DNA from: JAOUEA01 sp963821935
Lineage (GTDB): Bacteria > Actinomycetota > UBA4738 > HRBIN12
Assembly (NCBI GenBank): GCA_963821935.1
Contig: CAWGFM010000005.1
Span: forward strand, 930,001 to 994,000
Direction of reading: 5' to 3'
DNA: 64,000 nt
The translations under genes were made by a program, and so were the position numbers. Under the pieces are notes generated by a model, which saw only the letters and a list, made by a program, of their open reading frames with translations, was not told the origin of the DNA and searched no databases. This document shows positions 22,948 to 32,770 of the stretch, one piece after another (the first letter of the stretch is position 1; each line of letters begins with the position of its first letter).

Positions 22948-23226
22948 CTACAGGTCCCCCAGTTCATCCAACGGCCCGCGCAACCGCTCGCGGATCCGTT
23001 CGGTGAAGCCGTCCACCAGCGATCGTCGGCCGGCGCCGTCCAGGTACTGGAGCAACGCACGCTGGACGTGCACGTCGGACGGCTCACCACTGACACGGGT
23101 GAGGGTATCGAGGACGTCGCCGACCTCGCGAGGGATACGGACCGTGAGCTCTTGGATCGGGGGGCACCTCCGCTGCCATCGTATGGCCGATGAGCGCGAC
23201 GGTCGAGCCGGCGATCTCGTCCGCAT
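22948..23226 (-). CDS. Ribbon-helix-helix-like antitoxin
   Basis: Up to 92 residues. The block IQELTVRIPREVGDVLDTLT is a ribbon-helix-helix start, followed by a helical toxin-binding tail. It directly precedes the Doc-like gene, the usual antitoxin-toxin order. The start is unclear. The ATG at 23226 has no ribosome site and adds an Arg/Ser-rich extension. A perfect GGAGGTG (23165-23171) lies 7 bases before an AUC codon (23155-23157), exactly where the domain begins. A non-standard AUC start is therefore possible. Confidence 0.6.
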   Translation of the reverse strand: MRTRSPARPSRSSAIRWQRRCPPIQELTVRIPREVGDVLDTLTRVSGEPSDVHVQRALLQYLDGAGRRSLVDGFTERIRERLRGPLDELGDL

Positions 23227-23230
23227 GGGT

Positions 23231-23277
23231 TTGACGGAGGTGCCCTATGTCGGGTAGATATATCGAGTCGATATATC
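23231..23277 (+). promoter_or_regulatory. padR-ino1 promoter with PadR-type palindrome
   Basis: GATATATCG-AGT-CGATATATC (23257-23277) is a perfect 9-bp-arm inverted repeat, like known PadR operators with ATAT half sites. TTGACG (23231-23236) and TAGATA (23255-23260), 18 bp apart, form a plausible promoter whose -10 overlaps the palindrome, so binding would repress. The transcript would have a leader of roughly 85 bases before padR. Confidence 0.7.
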
Positions 23278-23352
23278 GCGGAGCCCTTCGGATAAGGACG
23301 CCTCGCGCAGCATCACCTCGCGGACGGATCTCGCGGAAAGGATACCCAGGCC

Positions 23353-23957
23353 ATGCTCGAGCTCGCGATCTTGGGATCGCTGAAGGACCAGCCGATGCAC
23401 GGCTACCAGCTCTCCCGTGAGATGGGCGAGGCCCTCGGCGGCTTCTGGCGGGTGTCCTACGGCTCGCTCTACCCGACCCTGCGCCGACTCGAGCGCGAGG
23501 GCGAGGTCGAGACGGTGCCCGACGAGTCCATCGGCTCCGGACGCCGCAAGCACGTCTACCGCATCACCGAAAAGGGCGAGCGCGCGTTCCTGGAACTGCT
23601 CCAGGAGGCACCCGGCGATACCAACTCTGAGGACACGCGGTTCCGGGTTCGGCTGGCGTTCTTCCGGTACCTGCCGCCCGAGACCCGCATCCGTTTGCTC
23701 GAACGCCGCCGTGCGGCGTTGCAGGAACGACTCAACACGATCGCCGACTCCCAGCGGACGGCGCGTCCGCGGGACGACGACTACACCAGGGCGCTGATCG
23801 AACACGGTCGCAGCGTCACCCGGTCCGACATCGAATGGCTCGGCACCCTGATCCAGGCCGAACAGTCGAAGTCGACGAACGGGAATCTTCGCCAGTCTTC
23901 TGAGCGAGGGGGGACGGAGCGTCGCACCTCGACGCTCCACAGGAAGGAGCGCGCATC

Positions 23958-23961
<4 letters not shown>
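23353..23961 (+). CDS. PadR-family transcriptional regulator
   Basis: A 202-residue regulator. The N-terminal winged helix is classic PadR (LAILGSLKDQPMHGYQLSRE, then SYGSLYPTLRRLEREG and YRITEKGE). The C-terminal ~90 residues form the helical dimerisation domain. It overlaps ino1 by ATGA. A PadR gene next to inositol-phosphate synthase is a conserved actinobacterial arrangement. With the palindromic operator upstream, it probably represses its own operon and thereby inositol synthesis. The effector is unknown. Confidence 0.9.
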
Positions 23962-25085
<1,124 letters not shown>

Positions 25086-25121
25086 CGTGCGCCTCCGTCC
25101 AGGCAGGGGCTTGCTCCCGGC

Positions 25122-25901
25122 CTAGGGTCGTTCCTGCAGCTCCAACAGCCGCTGGACCGGAGACAGGTCGAAGGGCGTGTCTCCGGTGGTGCCCAGGCCC
25201 ACGATGAGGTGCTCGGCACCGGCCTCCACGAACGCATCAGCGTTCTCGGCTTCGGCCACCTCCACCAGGGCTGTGCGCTCGATCTCCGATGGATCGCGGC
25301 CGATCTTCTCGCACCATCCCGTCAGGATCGCGTTCTTCTCCGCGAACCGCTCGGCGGGACCGAACCCGTTCCACATGGTGGCGTGCTCGGCGACGATACG
25401 CAGCGTCACCTTCTCGCCGCCGCCACCGATCATGATGGGGAGCGGCGACTGGATCGGCGGCGGGTTCAGCGCGTGCAACCGAGCTTCGATCCTGGGCAAC
25501 GCCTTCTCCAATGCCTGCAGTCGCTGGAGCGCGGTGCCGAACTCGTAGCCGTACTCGTCGTAGTCACGTTCGAACCACCCGGAGCCGATCCCCAGGTTCA
25601 GCCGCCCACCGCTCACATGATCGACCGTGCGAGCGATGTCGGCGAGCAGCTCCGGGTTCCGGTAGGAGTTGCAGGTCACCAACATGCCGAACCGGGCGTG
25701 CTGCGTGTCACACGCCATCGTCGCCAGCAGCGTCCAGCCCTCGAAGTGCGCTCCGTCGCGCTCGCCGTATAGCGGGAAGAAGTGGTCCCAGGTCCAGACC
25801 GAGTCGACACCCATCGCGTCCGCCTCACGCCAGCCTCGGCGGAGGATCTCCATGGACGTGTGCTGCGGGTGGAACTGTGCGCCGACCTTGAAGCGGGCCA
25901 C
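25122..25901 (-). CDS. LLM-class F420-dependent oxidoreductase
   Basis: A 259-residue TIM-barrel enzyme of the luciferase-like monooxygenase class. VGAQFHPQHTSMEILRRG, DSVWTWDHFFP, NPELLADIARTVDHVSGGRLNLGIGSGW and PIMIGGGGEKVTLRIVAEHA are diagnostic. The WTWDHF stretch and the GGRLNLGIGSGW loop place it among F420-dependent members rather than FMN enzymes. The substrate is unknown. The GTG start has AAAGGGA upstream. Its 3' end faces ino1, and no strong terminator hairpin is seen in the 36-base gap. Confidence 0.88.
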   Translation of the reverse strand: MARFKVGAQFHPQHTSMEILRRGWREADAMGVDSVWTWDHFFPLYGERDGAHFEGWTLLATMACDTQHARFGMLVTCNSYRNPELLADIARTVDHVSGGRLNLGIGSGWFERDYDEYGYEFGTALQRLQALEKALPRIEARLHALNPPPIQSPLPIMIGGGGEKVTLRIVAEHATMWNGFGPAERFAEKNAILTGWCEKIGRDPSEIERTALVEVAEAENADAFVEAGAEHLIVGLGTTGDTPFDLSPVQRLLELQERP

Positions 25902-25976
25902 GTGGGTTTCCCTTTCGTCCGAGCCTCCGACATCGATGCCGGCGTGCTCAGACGGACCTACCCGGGACTCGGGGTC

Positions 25977-26639
25977 TCAACCCACGCGGATCGCAGACTG
26001 GGTCGACCACATCGACCGTCCGCCGTTCAGGCCGCGCAGCCGTGCTCGGAACCGGTACGTGCCCGTTCCTGAGGTCGGCACGAAGCCGCGCTGGCGATCG
26101 ACGGTGCCGGTGCGCCAGTGCTTCCAGGCCTTGCCGGGTCGCCGGATCTGCACGTCGTAGACGAACCCCCCGGGCGCGGTCTGGCTCGCCCACGTCGCGG
26201 TGAACGTGCGATGCATGCCGCCACGGATCGGGGAGACCCTCATCGGAACCCGGACGAGCCCGCTCATCTCGATGTGTGGCTTGCAGATGAATCGGAAGGT
26301 CCCCGCGGACTCGAACGTGAACGAGAAGCTTGGTCCGCCCGGAGCAACCGAACCCGAGTCGTACAGCTCCATGCCGGTGCCGTCGGTCGCCGTGTGATGG
26401 GTCTCTGGACCCACGAAGTCGAAGGTGACGGTATCCCCGCGGCCGATGGAAACATCCGAGGACTCGAACCGGAAATCCACCACGTCGACATGGGTCAAGT
26501 TCGGCGTGCTCGTGCCCCGCTGGACCGCCGGCGCGCCGGGCGCGTGCGGGCTCCGGCCGATCGCTGCTGCGGGAACGCCGAACGACGTGGCACCCACTGC
26601 GGCGATGACCGCTCCCGCGATGAACCCCTTCGGCTGCAT
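25977..26639 (-). CDS. Exported cupredoxin with C-terminal fibronectin-III-like domain
   Basis: A 220-residue secreted protein. A signal peptide spans residues 1-27. Residues 48-135 form a plastocyanin/azurin-like domain with type 1 copper ligands: His in GPETHHTATD (81/82), Cys119, His122 and Met125 in FICKPHIEM. The last ~85 residues (WASQTAPGGFVYDVQIRRPG and GTGTYRFRARLRG) resemble a fibronectin type III domain. It probably acts in extracytoplasmic electron transfer or copper binding. It is divergent from an MFS gene. Confidence 0.85.
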   Translation of the reverse strand: MQPKGFIAGAVIAAVGATSFGVPAAAIGRSPHAPGAPAVQRGTSTPNLTHVDVVDFRFESSDVSIGRGDTVTFDFVGPETHHTATDGTGMELYDSGSVAPGGPSFSFTFESAGTFRFICKPHIEMSGLVRVPMRVSPIRGGMHRTFTATWASQTAPGGFVYDVQIRRPGKAWKHWRTGTVDRQRGFVPTSGTGTYRFRARLRGLNGGRSMWSTQSAIRVG

Positions 26640-26705
26640 GCGTCGCACACCCTCGGTATCGGCTGCAGCGCTGCGTTCCCGAAGCACCACCCGTAGATTG
26701 CAACC

Positions 26706-28178
26706 GTGAGTGCCACCGATGCCCGCCCGGGAAGTGCGCGTGACGCCCTGCGCCACAGCGACTTCCGGCGACTCTTGGCCATCCGACTGATCAGCCAGAG
26801 CGCCGACGGACTGATCCAGGCCGCGCTGGTGGCATCCCTGGTGTTCTCGCCTGAGGAACAGACGACCGCGGCTGGGTTCGCGCTGGCATCGGCGATCGTG
26901 ATCGTGCCGTTCTCGCTGATCGGTCCGTTCGCGGGCGTGTTCATCGACCGATGGTCGCGGCGGCGCATCCTGATCGTGGCGCCGCTGATCCGAGCGGCAC
27001 CGGCGTTCCTGATCCTGGCCGACCCGGTCCGACAGGCGGCGTGGTTCTACGCCGCGGCCCTGTTCGTCACGTCGGTGAACCGGTTCTTCCTGGCGACCGC
27101 GCAAGCCGTGGTTCCGCGGTTGGTGCCGACCGAGGATCTGTTGGTCGCCAACGGCGTCGCCACCGTGGGGGGCACCGTGGCGTTGCTGGTCGGCGTCTTC
27201 GCGGGCGGGCTCATCTCCGACGCCTTCGGCAACACGTGGATCGTGACGGCGGCGGCCGTGATGTGGGTCACGACGTCGGCGGTGGCTTCCCGCATCCGCA
27301 GCACCCTGGTCCCGCACCAGTTGCCGGAGGCTCCCGAGCTGCTGCGCCATCAGCTTCGCAGGGTCGGGGTGGAGTTCGTTGACGGGATCCGCTCGCTGGC
27401 GCGCACCCCTCGTGCGGTGGCTCCCATCACCTCGATCGCGCTGGATCAGCTGGGCCAGGGCTTGGTCCTGGTGCTGGCACTGGTGGTGTTCAGGGATCGA
27501 TTCAGCCAGGGCGTGGGCTCGTTCTCGTGGCTGATCGGTGCGGGAGGCGTCGGCGTGATGCTGGGACTGGCCACGATCAACTCGTTGGACCGGCGGTTCC
27601 CACGGGCTCGCATCGTCGCCGCATCGTTCGCCTTCGGCGGGATCGCCGTCCTCTTCGTCGCCCTGGTGTTGAACCGCTACTCGGTGTTGATCGCGAGCTT
27701 CGCGGTCGGGCTCTCGTTCGCATGGAAGAAGGTGCCGATCGACACGATGGTGCAGGAAGCGGTCCCCGACGGCCTGCGCGGCCGCGTCTTCGCGGTGTAC
27801 GACGTGGTCTACAACCTGGCTCGGCTGCTCGCGGCGTTGCTGGCGGTCGTGCTGCTGCCCACGGTGGGAGTGCGAGGCGCCGCCGCGCTGGTGGGAGTGG
27901 CGTTCCTGCTGTGGGTGCCCGTGCTGCCACGATGGTTGCGGCGGGCGCCCGAGATCCGGTTGCGGTTCGCTCGTGATGCGCCCGCCGGTGCCCCGCCGAG
28001 CGCGGTGATCTGGGGCGGGGTCGAGGAGCAGGTCACCGTGATGAGTCGGTGGTCAACGCCACCGGACGGACGGTCGCGTGGCGGGTTCCGACTCGCGCTG
28101 GCGGATGGAACGGAGCTGGACGTCAGCCACGACGAACCCGACGGCCAGTGGCGCATCGATCGCGAGATAACGGACTGA
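26706..28178 (+). CDS. MFS transporter with C-terminal cytoplasmic extension
   Basis: A 490-residue major-facilitator protein with 12 predicted membrane helices. FRRLLAIRLISQSADGL is helix 1, and the loop 2-3 motif is FAGVFIDRWSRRR. The repeated arrangement after residue 230 gives the second half. It resembles drug or enterobactin-type exporters. About 60 hydrophilic residues (from about 430) follow the last helix and are unusual for the family; RLALADGTELDVSHDEPDG is acidic and may be regulatory. The GTG start has TAGATT 12 bases upstream. Confidence 0.85.
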   Translation: MSATDARPGSARDALRHSDFRRLLAIRLISQSADGLIQAALVASLVFSPEEQTTAAGFALASAIVIVPFSLIGPFAGVFIDRWSRRRILIVAPLIRAAPAFLILADPVRQAAWFYAAALFVTSVNRFFLATAQAVVPRLVPTEDLLVANGVATVGGTVALLVGVFAGGLISDAFGNTWIVTAAAVMWVTTSAVASRIRSTLVPHQLPEAPELLRHQLRRVGVEFVDGIRSLARTPRAVAPITSIALDQLGQGLVLVLALVVFRDRFSQGVGSFSWLIGAGGVGVMLGLATINSLDRRFPRARIVAASFAFGGIAVLFVALVLNRYSVLIASFAVGLSFAWKKVPIDTMVQEAVPDGLRGRVFAVYDVVYNLARLLAALLAVVLLPTVGVRGAAALVGVAFLLWVPVLPRWLRRAPEIRLRFARDAPAGAPPSAVIWGGVEEQVTVMSRWSTPPDGRSRGGFRLALADGTELDVSHDEPDGQWRIDREITD

Positions 28179-28575
28179 GCCGCGTCCGGCCCGGACAGCG
28201 CGCGCCGCGGGGGTACCCCGGATCCCGGAGGGGGCGGTACGTAGTTCTCCTTACGCCTGGGGCGGTAGCCAGGTTCCACGTGACTCGGGTATCGACCATC
28301 GGTCCATCACCAGCCACCATGTGCCCACGGCACGACGGACGGAAAGGGTCGGGGAGATGACGATGACAGCACGACTCGAGGAGCGGAACCTCGATCGCCT
28401 CATCCGCCTCACGGACCTGGTCGTGGCTCCGTAGCGAACAGCGGTTCCTCACCGACGTAGCCCGGGATCCCCCTCGCGGGCTCACAGAGGCCGGGACGAC
28501 CGGGAACGCGGCATCGCCGACTCCCGCGAGCTCCCGGCCTCGTTCGCATCCCTGGCCCGGGTTCTGCCTCGGCGC
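28179..28575. other. 397-base intergenic region with dyads and a possible micro-ORF
   Basis: No protein family is seen. CGGGG-GTA-CCCCG (28208-28220) may end the upstream MFS transcript. CGTA-N8-TACG (28240-28255) is a dyad in an AT-richer patch. A possible micro-ORF starts at 28363. The rest, to 28575, shows no tRNA or known RNA pattern. Confidence 0.4.
28363..28434 (+). CDS. Possible 23-residue peptide
   Basis: ATG ACA opens a frame for MTARLEERNLDRLIRLTDLV plus three residues, an amphipathic Arg/Leu/Asp-rich helix. GGGGAG lies 6 bases upstream, and another in-frame ATG is two codons earlier. No gene follows on this strand, so it is not an obvious leader peptide. Tentative. Confidence 0.25.
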   Translation: MTARLEERNLDRLIRLTDLVVAP

Positions 28576-29865
28576 CTACCGGGCCGCGAGCGGCGATCCG
28601 GCGCTCGCCTCGAGCCCTTCGTTGTCCTGCAGCTGCGCGCGTTCCGCGCGAGCGCGGCCGATCGCGAGCAGCGCGACGCCCAGCCCCGCCGCGACGAGAC
28701 CGCTCAGCGCGAACCCGACCCGGGCACCCAAGTGCTCGCCGATCAGTCCCGCGATGGGCGCCCCGATCGGCGTGGAGCCCAGGAACACGATGCCGTACAG
28801 CGCCATCACTCGGCCGCGGGCCTCGGGCCGGGATGAGAGCTGCAGCATCGTGTTCCCCGTGATCATGAACGCCATGAGCGTGTACCCCATGGGGATCATC
28901 GTGATGGCTGCCACGAGCAAGGTGGGTGCCAGGCCCGGCAGGATCATCGCGACGCCGGTGGCGACCGCCCACCAGGCCAGACCTCTGATCCCGGGTTGGG
29001 CCGACCGGCTGGCCATGGTGATGGCGCCCAGGAACGAGCCCACACCCGCAAGCGCGGACAGGAGACCGAAGGTCCCCGCGTCCCCACCGAAGGTACGCTC
29101 GGCGAGCAAGGGCACGAACACGGCGAAGTTGAACGCGAACGTGAACACGATCGCCATGGCGATCAGCGGCCGGCGCAGGTCGTCGGTCCGCCACACGTAC
29201 CGCAGGCCTGCAACCAGGTGCCCACGATCGCGCGAGCTGCGCTTCTGCGGGTGGAGATCGGCGGTCCGCATCAGCGCCAGCGCGATCAGGACCGCGATGT
29301 AGCTGACCGCATCGATCAGGAAACACGTCGCCATGCCCACCGTGGTGATCAGCAGGCCCGCGATGGCTGGGCCGAACACCCGCGATCCGGTGAACGCGGC
29401 GCTGTTCAGGCTCACCGCGTTGCGGACGTGCTCCTCGCCCACCATCTCCACGTAGAAGCTCTGGCGTGACGGGTTGTCGAGCGCCGTCACGATGCCCGAC
29501 GCGACCGATGCGACGTACACCATCCACAGCTCGACCACGTCGGTCGCCACCAGCACGAACAACACGGCGGCGACCGTGCCGTACGCGCATTGGGTCAGCA
29601 TGAGGATGCGCCGCTTGTCGAACCGGTCGGCCAGCACGCCCCCATACGCCCCGAGCAGCAGCACCGGAAGGAAGTACAGCGCCACGTGGGTGCCGAGCGC
29701 CGTGCCGCTGCCCGTCAGCTGCAGCACCAGCCACGCCGACGCGGTGAAGTTCATCCACATGCCGATGGCCGAGATCGTCTGGCCTGTCAGGTACAGGCGG
29801 AAGTTGCGTGACTCACGGACCGACGAGACGGTGCGCCCGACCGCGGCGCTGAAACGGGGACTCAC
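28576..29865 (-). CDS. MFS transporter, enterobactin-exporter-like
   Basis: A 429-residue major-facilitator protein of the MFS_3/EntS-like type. Blocks are FRLYLTGQTISAIGMWMN (helix 1), GAYGGVLADRFDKRRILM (motif A loop), DNPSRQSFYVEMVG (typical of this subgroup) and NTMLQLSSRPEARGRVMALY in the second half. Twelve helices are predicted. It probably exports a small hydrophobic or siderophore-like compound. The GTG start at 29865 has TACCAT 12 bases upstream. The ATG 4 bases further upstream is in another frame. Confidence 0.88.
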   Translation of the reverse strand: MSPRFSAAVGRTVSSVRESRNFRLYLTGQTISAIGMWMNFTASAWLVLQLTGSGTALGTHVALYFLPVLLLGAYGGVLADRFDKRRILMLTQCAYGTVAAVLFVLVATDVVELWMVYVASVASGIVTALDNPSRQSFYVEMVGEEHVRNAVSLNSAAFTGSRVFGPAIAGLLITTVGMATCFLIDAVSYIAVLIALALMRTADLHPQKRSSRDRGHLVAGLRYVWRTDDLRRPLIAMAIVFTFAFNFAVFVPLLAERTFGGDAGTFGLLSALAGVGSFLGAITMASRSAQPGIRGLAWWAVATGVAMILPGLAPTLLVAAITMIPMGYTLMAFMITGNTMLQLSSRPEARGRVMALYGIVFLGSTPIGAPIAGLIGEHLGARVGFALSGLVAAGLGVALLAIGRARAERAQLQDNEGLEASAGSPLAAR

Positions 29866-29898
29866 CCATCGATGGTACCCGGCCGGTATCGTGCAGCC

Positions 29899-30537
29899 AT
29901 GGCGAGTCAGAACGGGCACGGAGGTCGAACCGGGGCCGGCGACGGCGAACGGAGGCGACGGCGCAACCTGCTGATCGCGGGGGTCGCGGCCCTGGCGATC
30001 CTGGCGTTCGGCGGTGGGATCCTGCTTGCCCAGGACGACGGCGATACCGTTGCGTCGCCGTCGCCGACGGCGTCCCGCACGCCCGATCCCACCGAGGAAC
30101 CGACCACAACGCCCAGTGCGAGTCCATCGGAGACGGTGACTCCGTCGGCGTCTGCGAGCGCGAGCCCCGTGCTGGAGGAAGGTCGACACTTCGTGTTTCT
30201 GCAGGACGGCTCCTCGCAGGACCCGTGGTCGCTGACGTTCGATCTGGCGTACTTCTACGTGGACCAGGAGGCCATCGATGAATGTGGCCCTGACGTGCCG
30301 AACGGGTACTGCATCGTCAACGACAACGCCAAGCTTCGGACGCTGCCGGTTGCGGAATCGGTGACGGTGCGCTACATCCCGACCGGCTCGTGCTGCGCCC
30401 TCAAGTCGGGAAGCTTCCCGCCGCTGGCCGAGGCCGTGAACGAGACCGCACAGACCGACTACGACCCCGACGCGCCCTACTGGATCACGGTGCGGGGCGG
30501 GCAGGTCGTCCGGATCTCCCAGCAGTTCCTGCCCTGA
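29899..30537 (+). CDS. Single-pass membrane-anchored extracytoplasmic protein
   Basis: A 212-residue protein. The cytoplasmic N-terminus is basic (GERRRRRN), followed by one helix (LLIAGVAALAILAFGGGILLA). A ~50-residue linker of S, T, P, E and A leads to a ~110-residue outer domain with four cysteines (DECGPDVPNGYC and GSCCAL). No family is recognised. The domain could form disulfides. TATCGT lies 12 bases before the ATG. It overlaps the methyltransferase gene by one base (TGATG). Confidence 0.65.
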   Translation: MASQNGHGGRTGAGDGERRRRRNLLIAGVAALAILAFGGGILLAQDDGDTVASPSPTASRTPDPTEEPTTTPSASPSETVTPSASASASPVLEEGRHFVFLQDGSSQDPWSLTFDLAYFYVDQEAIDECGPDVPNGYCIVNDNAKLRTLPVAESVTVRYIPTGSCCALKSGSFPPLAEAVNETAQTDYDPDAPYWITVRGGQVVRISQQFLP

Positions 30538-31280
30538 TGCGCGCGGACGGGCCACGCGACTGGGACGCCGTGGCCTACGACCGCCTGCCGATCCCCATGA
30601 CCGCCTGGGGTGCGACCGTGCTGGGCTGGCTCGACCTGCGCGGAGACGAGCGGGTGCTCGACGCCGGCTGCGGGACCGGGCAGGTCACGGCGCTGCTGCG
30701 GGACCGGCTCCCTCGTGGCCAGGTGATCGCACTCGATGGATCGGCATCGATGATCGAGCAGGCGAAGTCCAGGCTGGGGCGGGACCGGGTGGAGTACGTC
30801 GTGGCGGATCTGCAGGTCCCGTTGCCGCTGGACCGGCCGGTGGACGCGGTGCTGTCGACGGCGACGTTCCATTGGATCGTGGACCACGATGCGCTGTTCC
30901 GGGTGCTGGCCGGCGTGCTGCTGCCGGCCGGCCAGTTGGCGGCGCAGTGCGGCGGGTGGGGCAACATCGCATCGGTGGAGGCCGCCCTGCATGAGATGGG
31001 TGAAGACTTCCGGGGACGCAAGCACTTCGCTACGCCGGAGGCGACCCGCTCGCGGCTGGAAGCGGCCGGATTCGTCGACGTCGAATGCTGGCTGACCGAT
31101 GAGCCGACGCAGGTGCCTAGAGACGACCTCGAGCCTTACCTGGAGGCGATCTGCCTGGGCGACCACGTGGATGGGATGGACCCGGCCGCGCGGCGGGCCT
31201 TCGTCGGCGAGGTCGCGAGGCGGATGGGCGAACCGGTGATCGACTACGTACGGCTGAACATCAGAGCTCGCCGCCGCTGA
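30537..31280 (+). CDS. SAM methyltransferase, trans-aconitate methyltransferase-like
   Basis: A 247-residue class I methyltransferase. WDAVAYDRLPIP and VLDAGCGTGQVTALL (motif I), VIALDGSASMIEQAK and STATFHWIVDHDALFR match the trans-aconitate 2-methyltransferase and related group. The Trp-rich HWI segment after motif II is typical of that group. It is coupled to the anchored protein upstream through TGATG. The real substrate is not known. Confidence 0.82.
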   Translation: MRADGPRDWDAVAYDRLPIPMTAWGATVLGWLDLRGDERVLDAGCGTGQVTALLRDRLPRGQVIALDGSASMIEQAKSRLGRDRVEYVVADLQVPLPLDRPVDAVLSTATFHWIVDHDALFRVLAGVLLPAGQLAAQCGGWGNIASVEAALHEMGEDFRGRKHFATPEATRSRLEAAGFVDVECWLTDEPTQVPRDDLEPYLEAICLGDHVDGMDPAARRAFVGEVARRMGEPVIDYVRLNIRARRR

Positions 31281-31348
31281 CCCCGGGTCGACCTGATGCT
31301 GGCACCCCGTCGGAAGACCCTGGCGGTGTCCGCGGCGTCGCGCGGCGC

Positions 31349-32722
31349 CTACCGTCCCAGGATCCCGTACCAGACGAGGCCTGCCGCCGCGCTCGCCGCG
31401 ATCACCGCTAGGGGCCTCCACCGCAGCCGCCACAGCCCGACGAACCCCACCGCCGCGACCGCCACCGCGAACAGATCTGCACTCGACCAAACCGGCGACA
31501 CGACGTCGAAGCGACCCAACACCCTCGCCACGCCCACCTCCTCGAACAGCGTCGCGATCGCGAACGTCACCGCCAGGTTGGCGATGACGCCGACGACAGC
31601 CGCCGTGACGGTCTGCAGCGCCGCTGCGAGCCGACGGTTCCCGCGCAAGCTCTCGATGAACGGAGCCCCGAGGAAGATCCACAGGAAGCAGGGCGCGAAC
31701 GTCGCCCAGACCGCCACGAAGGCGCCGAGCGAGCCCGCCACCAGGGGGTCCAAGTCACCCGGGTTCTGATACGCCCCCACGAAGCCCACGAACTCCAACA
31801 CCATGATCAGCGGGCCGGGCGTGCTCTCCGCCAGTCCCAACCCCACCACCATCTGCCCCGGCAGCAGCCACCCGTAGGTTGAGACAGCGGCCACGTTCAC
31901 GTAGGCGAGCACCGCGTAGGCGCCGCCGAACGTCACCAAAGACGCTCGGGAGAAGAACCAGCCCATCTCCGTGAGCGTGTCGCCGCTCCCTCGCCACCAG
32001 GCGATCGACGCGATCGGCACGAGCCATACGAGCATGCCCACCACCAGGGTCACGGCAGCTCGGCCTCTGGACGGGATCGTGTGCGTCGCCCGAGGCGCGT
32101 CGTCGCGCACGGCGATCCGCTCCTGTTCTTCGAGCTCGGCCGCCACACCCACGTCGAACAGGTCGGGCCGTACCGCACCGCCGATGAAGCCGACCAGCAG
32201 CGCCGCCGCGACGATCAACGGGAACGGCACATGCACCACGAAGATGCCCACGAACGCGGCGGCCGCGACCGTCAGCATCAGCCCGTTCGCGAGCGCCTTC
32301 GTGCCGATCCGGATCGTCGCCGCCGCAACGATCGCGATCACCGCCGGCGCCAGGCCCGCGAAGACCGCACTGACCCACGTCACGTCGCCATGCGCCGCGA
32401 ACAGCCACGACAGAGCGAACATCACGAAGACGCTCGGCAGCACGAACATGATGCCGGCGACGAGCCCGCCCTTGACGCGATGCAGGAGCCATCCGAGATA
32501 GATCGCCAGCTGCTGGGCCTCGGGGCCGGGCAGCAGCATGCAGAAGTTCAGCGCGTGCAGGAAGCGCCCGTTCGAGACCCAGCGGCGGCGGTCGACGATC
32601 TCCTCGTGCATCAGCGCGATCTGTCCGGCGGGGCCTCCGAAGTTGATGAACCCCAGCTTCACCCAGAAGCCCGCAGCCTCGCGGAACGACACGCGATGGG
32701 CGGCTCCGCCGTGCTCAACCAC
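31349..32722 (-). CDS. chrA: Chromate transporter family protein (ChrA)
   Basis: A 457-residue CHR-family membrane protein with two homologous halves. FWVKLGFINFGGPAGQIALMH and LPGPEAQQLAIYLGW are the first half's motifs. FFSRASLVTFGGAYAVLAYV and GLAESTPGPLIMVLEFVGFVG repeat them in the second half. Such proteins export chromate, and some may move sulfate. The next genes upstream are sulfur-relay proteins, but TAGACT 12 bases before its GTG start suggests its own leaderless transcript. Confidence 0.92.
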   Translation of the reverse strand: MVEHGGAAHRVSFREAAGFWVKLGFINFGGPAGQIALMHEEIVDRRRWVSNGRFLHALNFCMLLPGPEAQQLAIYLGWLLHRVKGGLVAGIMFVLPSVFVMFALSWLFAAHGDVTWVSAVFAGLAPAVIAIVAAATIRIGTKALANGLMLTVAAAAFVGIFVVHVPFPLIVAAALLVGFIGGAVRPDLFDVGVAAELEEQERIAVRDDAPRATHTIPSRGRAAVTLVVGMLVWLVPIASIAWWRGSGDTLTEMGWFFSRASLVTFGGAYAVLAYVNVAAVSTYGWLLPGQMVVGLGLAESTPGPLIMVLEFVGFVGAYQNPGDLDPLVAGSLGAFVAVWATFAPCFLWIFLGAPFIESLRGNRRLAAALQTVTAAVVGVIANLAVTFAIATLFEEVGVARVLGRFDVVSPVWSSADLFAVAVAAVGFVGLWRLRWRPLAVIAASAAAGLVWYGILGR

Positions 32723-32770
32723 GGCCGCAGTCTAGATACCGGCAGGCCGGGGCTTGCCGCCGCCCGCCCC

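Noticed and set aside
28273..28286. parS-like sequence GTTCCACGTGACTC
   Set aside because: Three mismatches to GTTTCACGTGAAAC, far from parB, and only one copy; probably chance.
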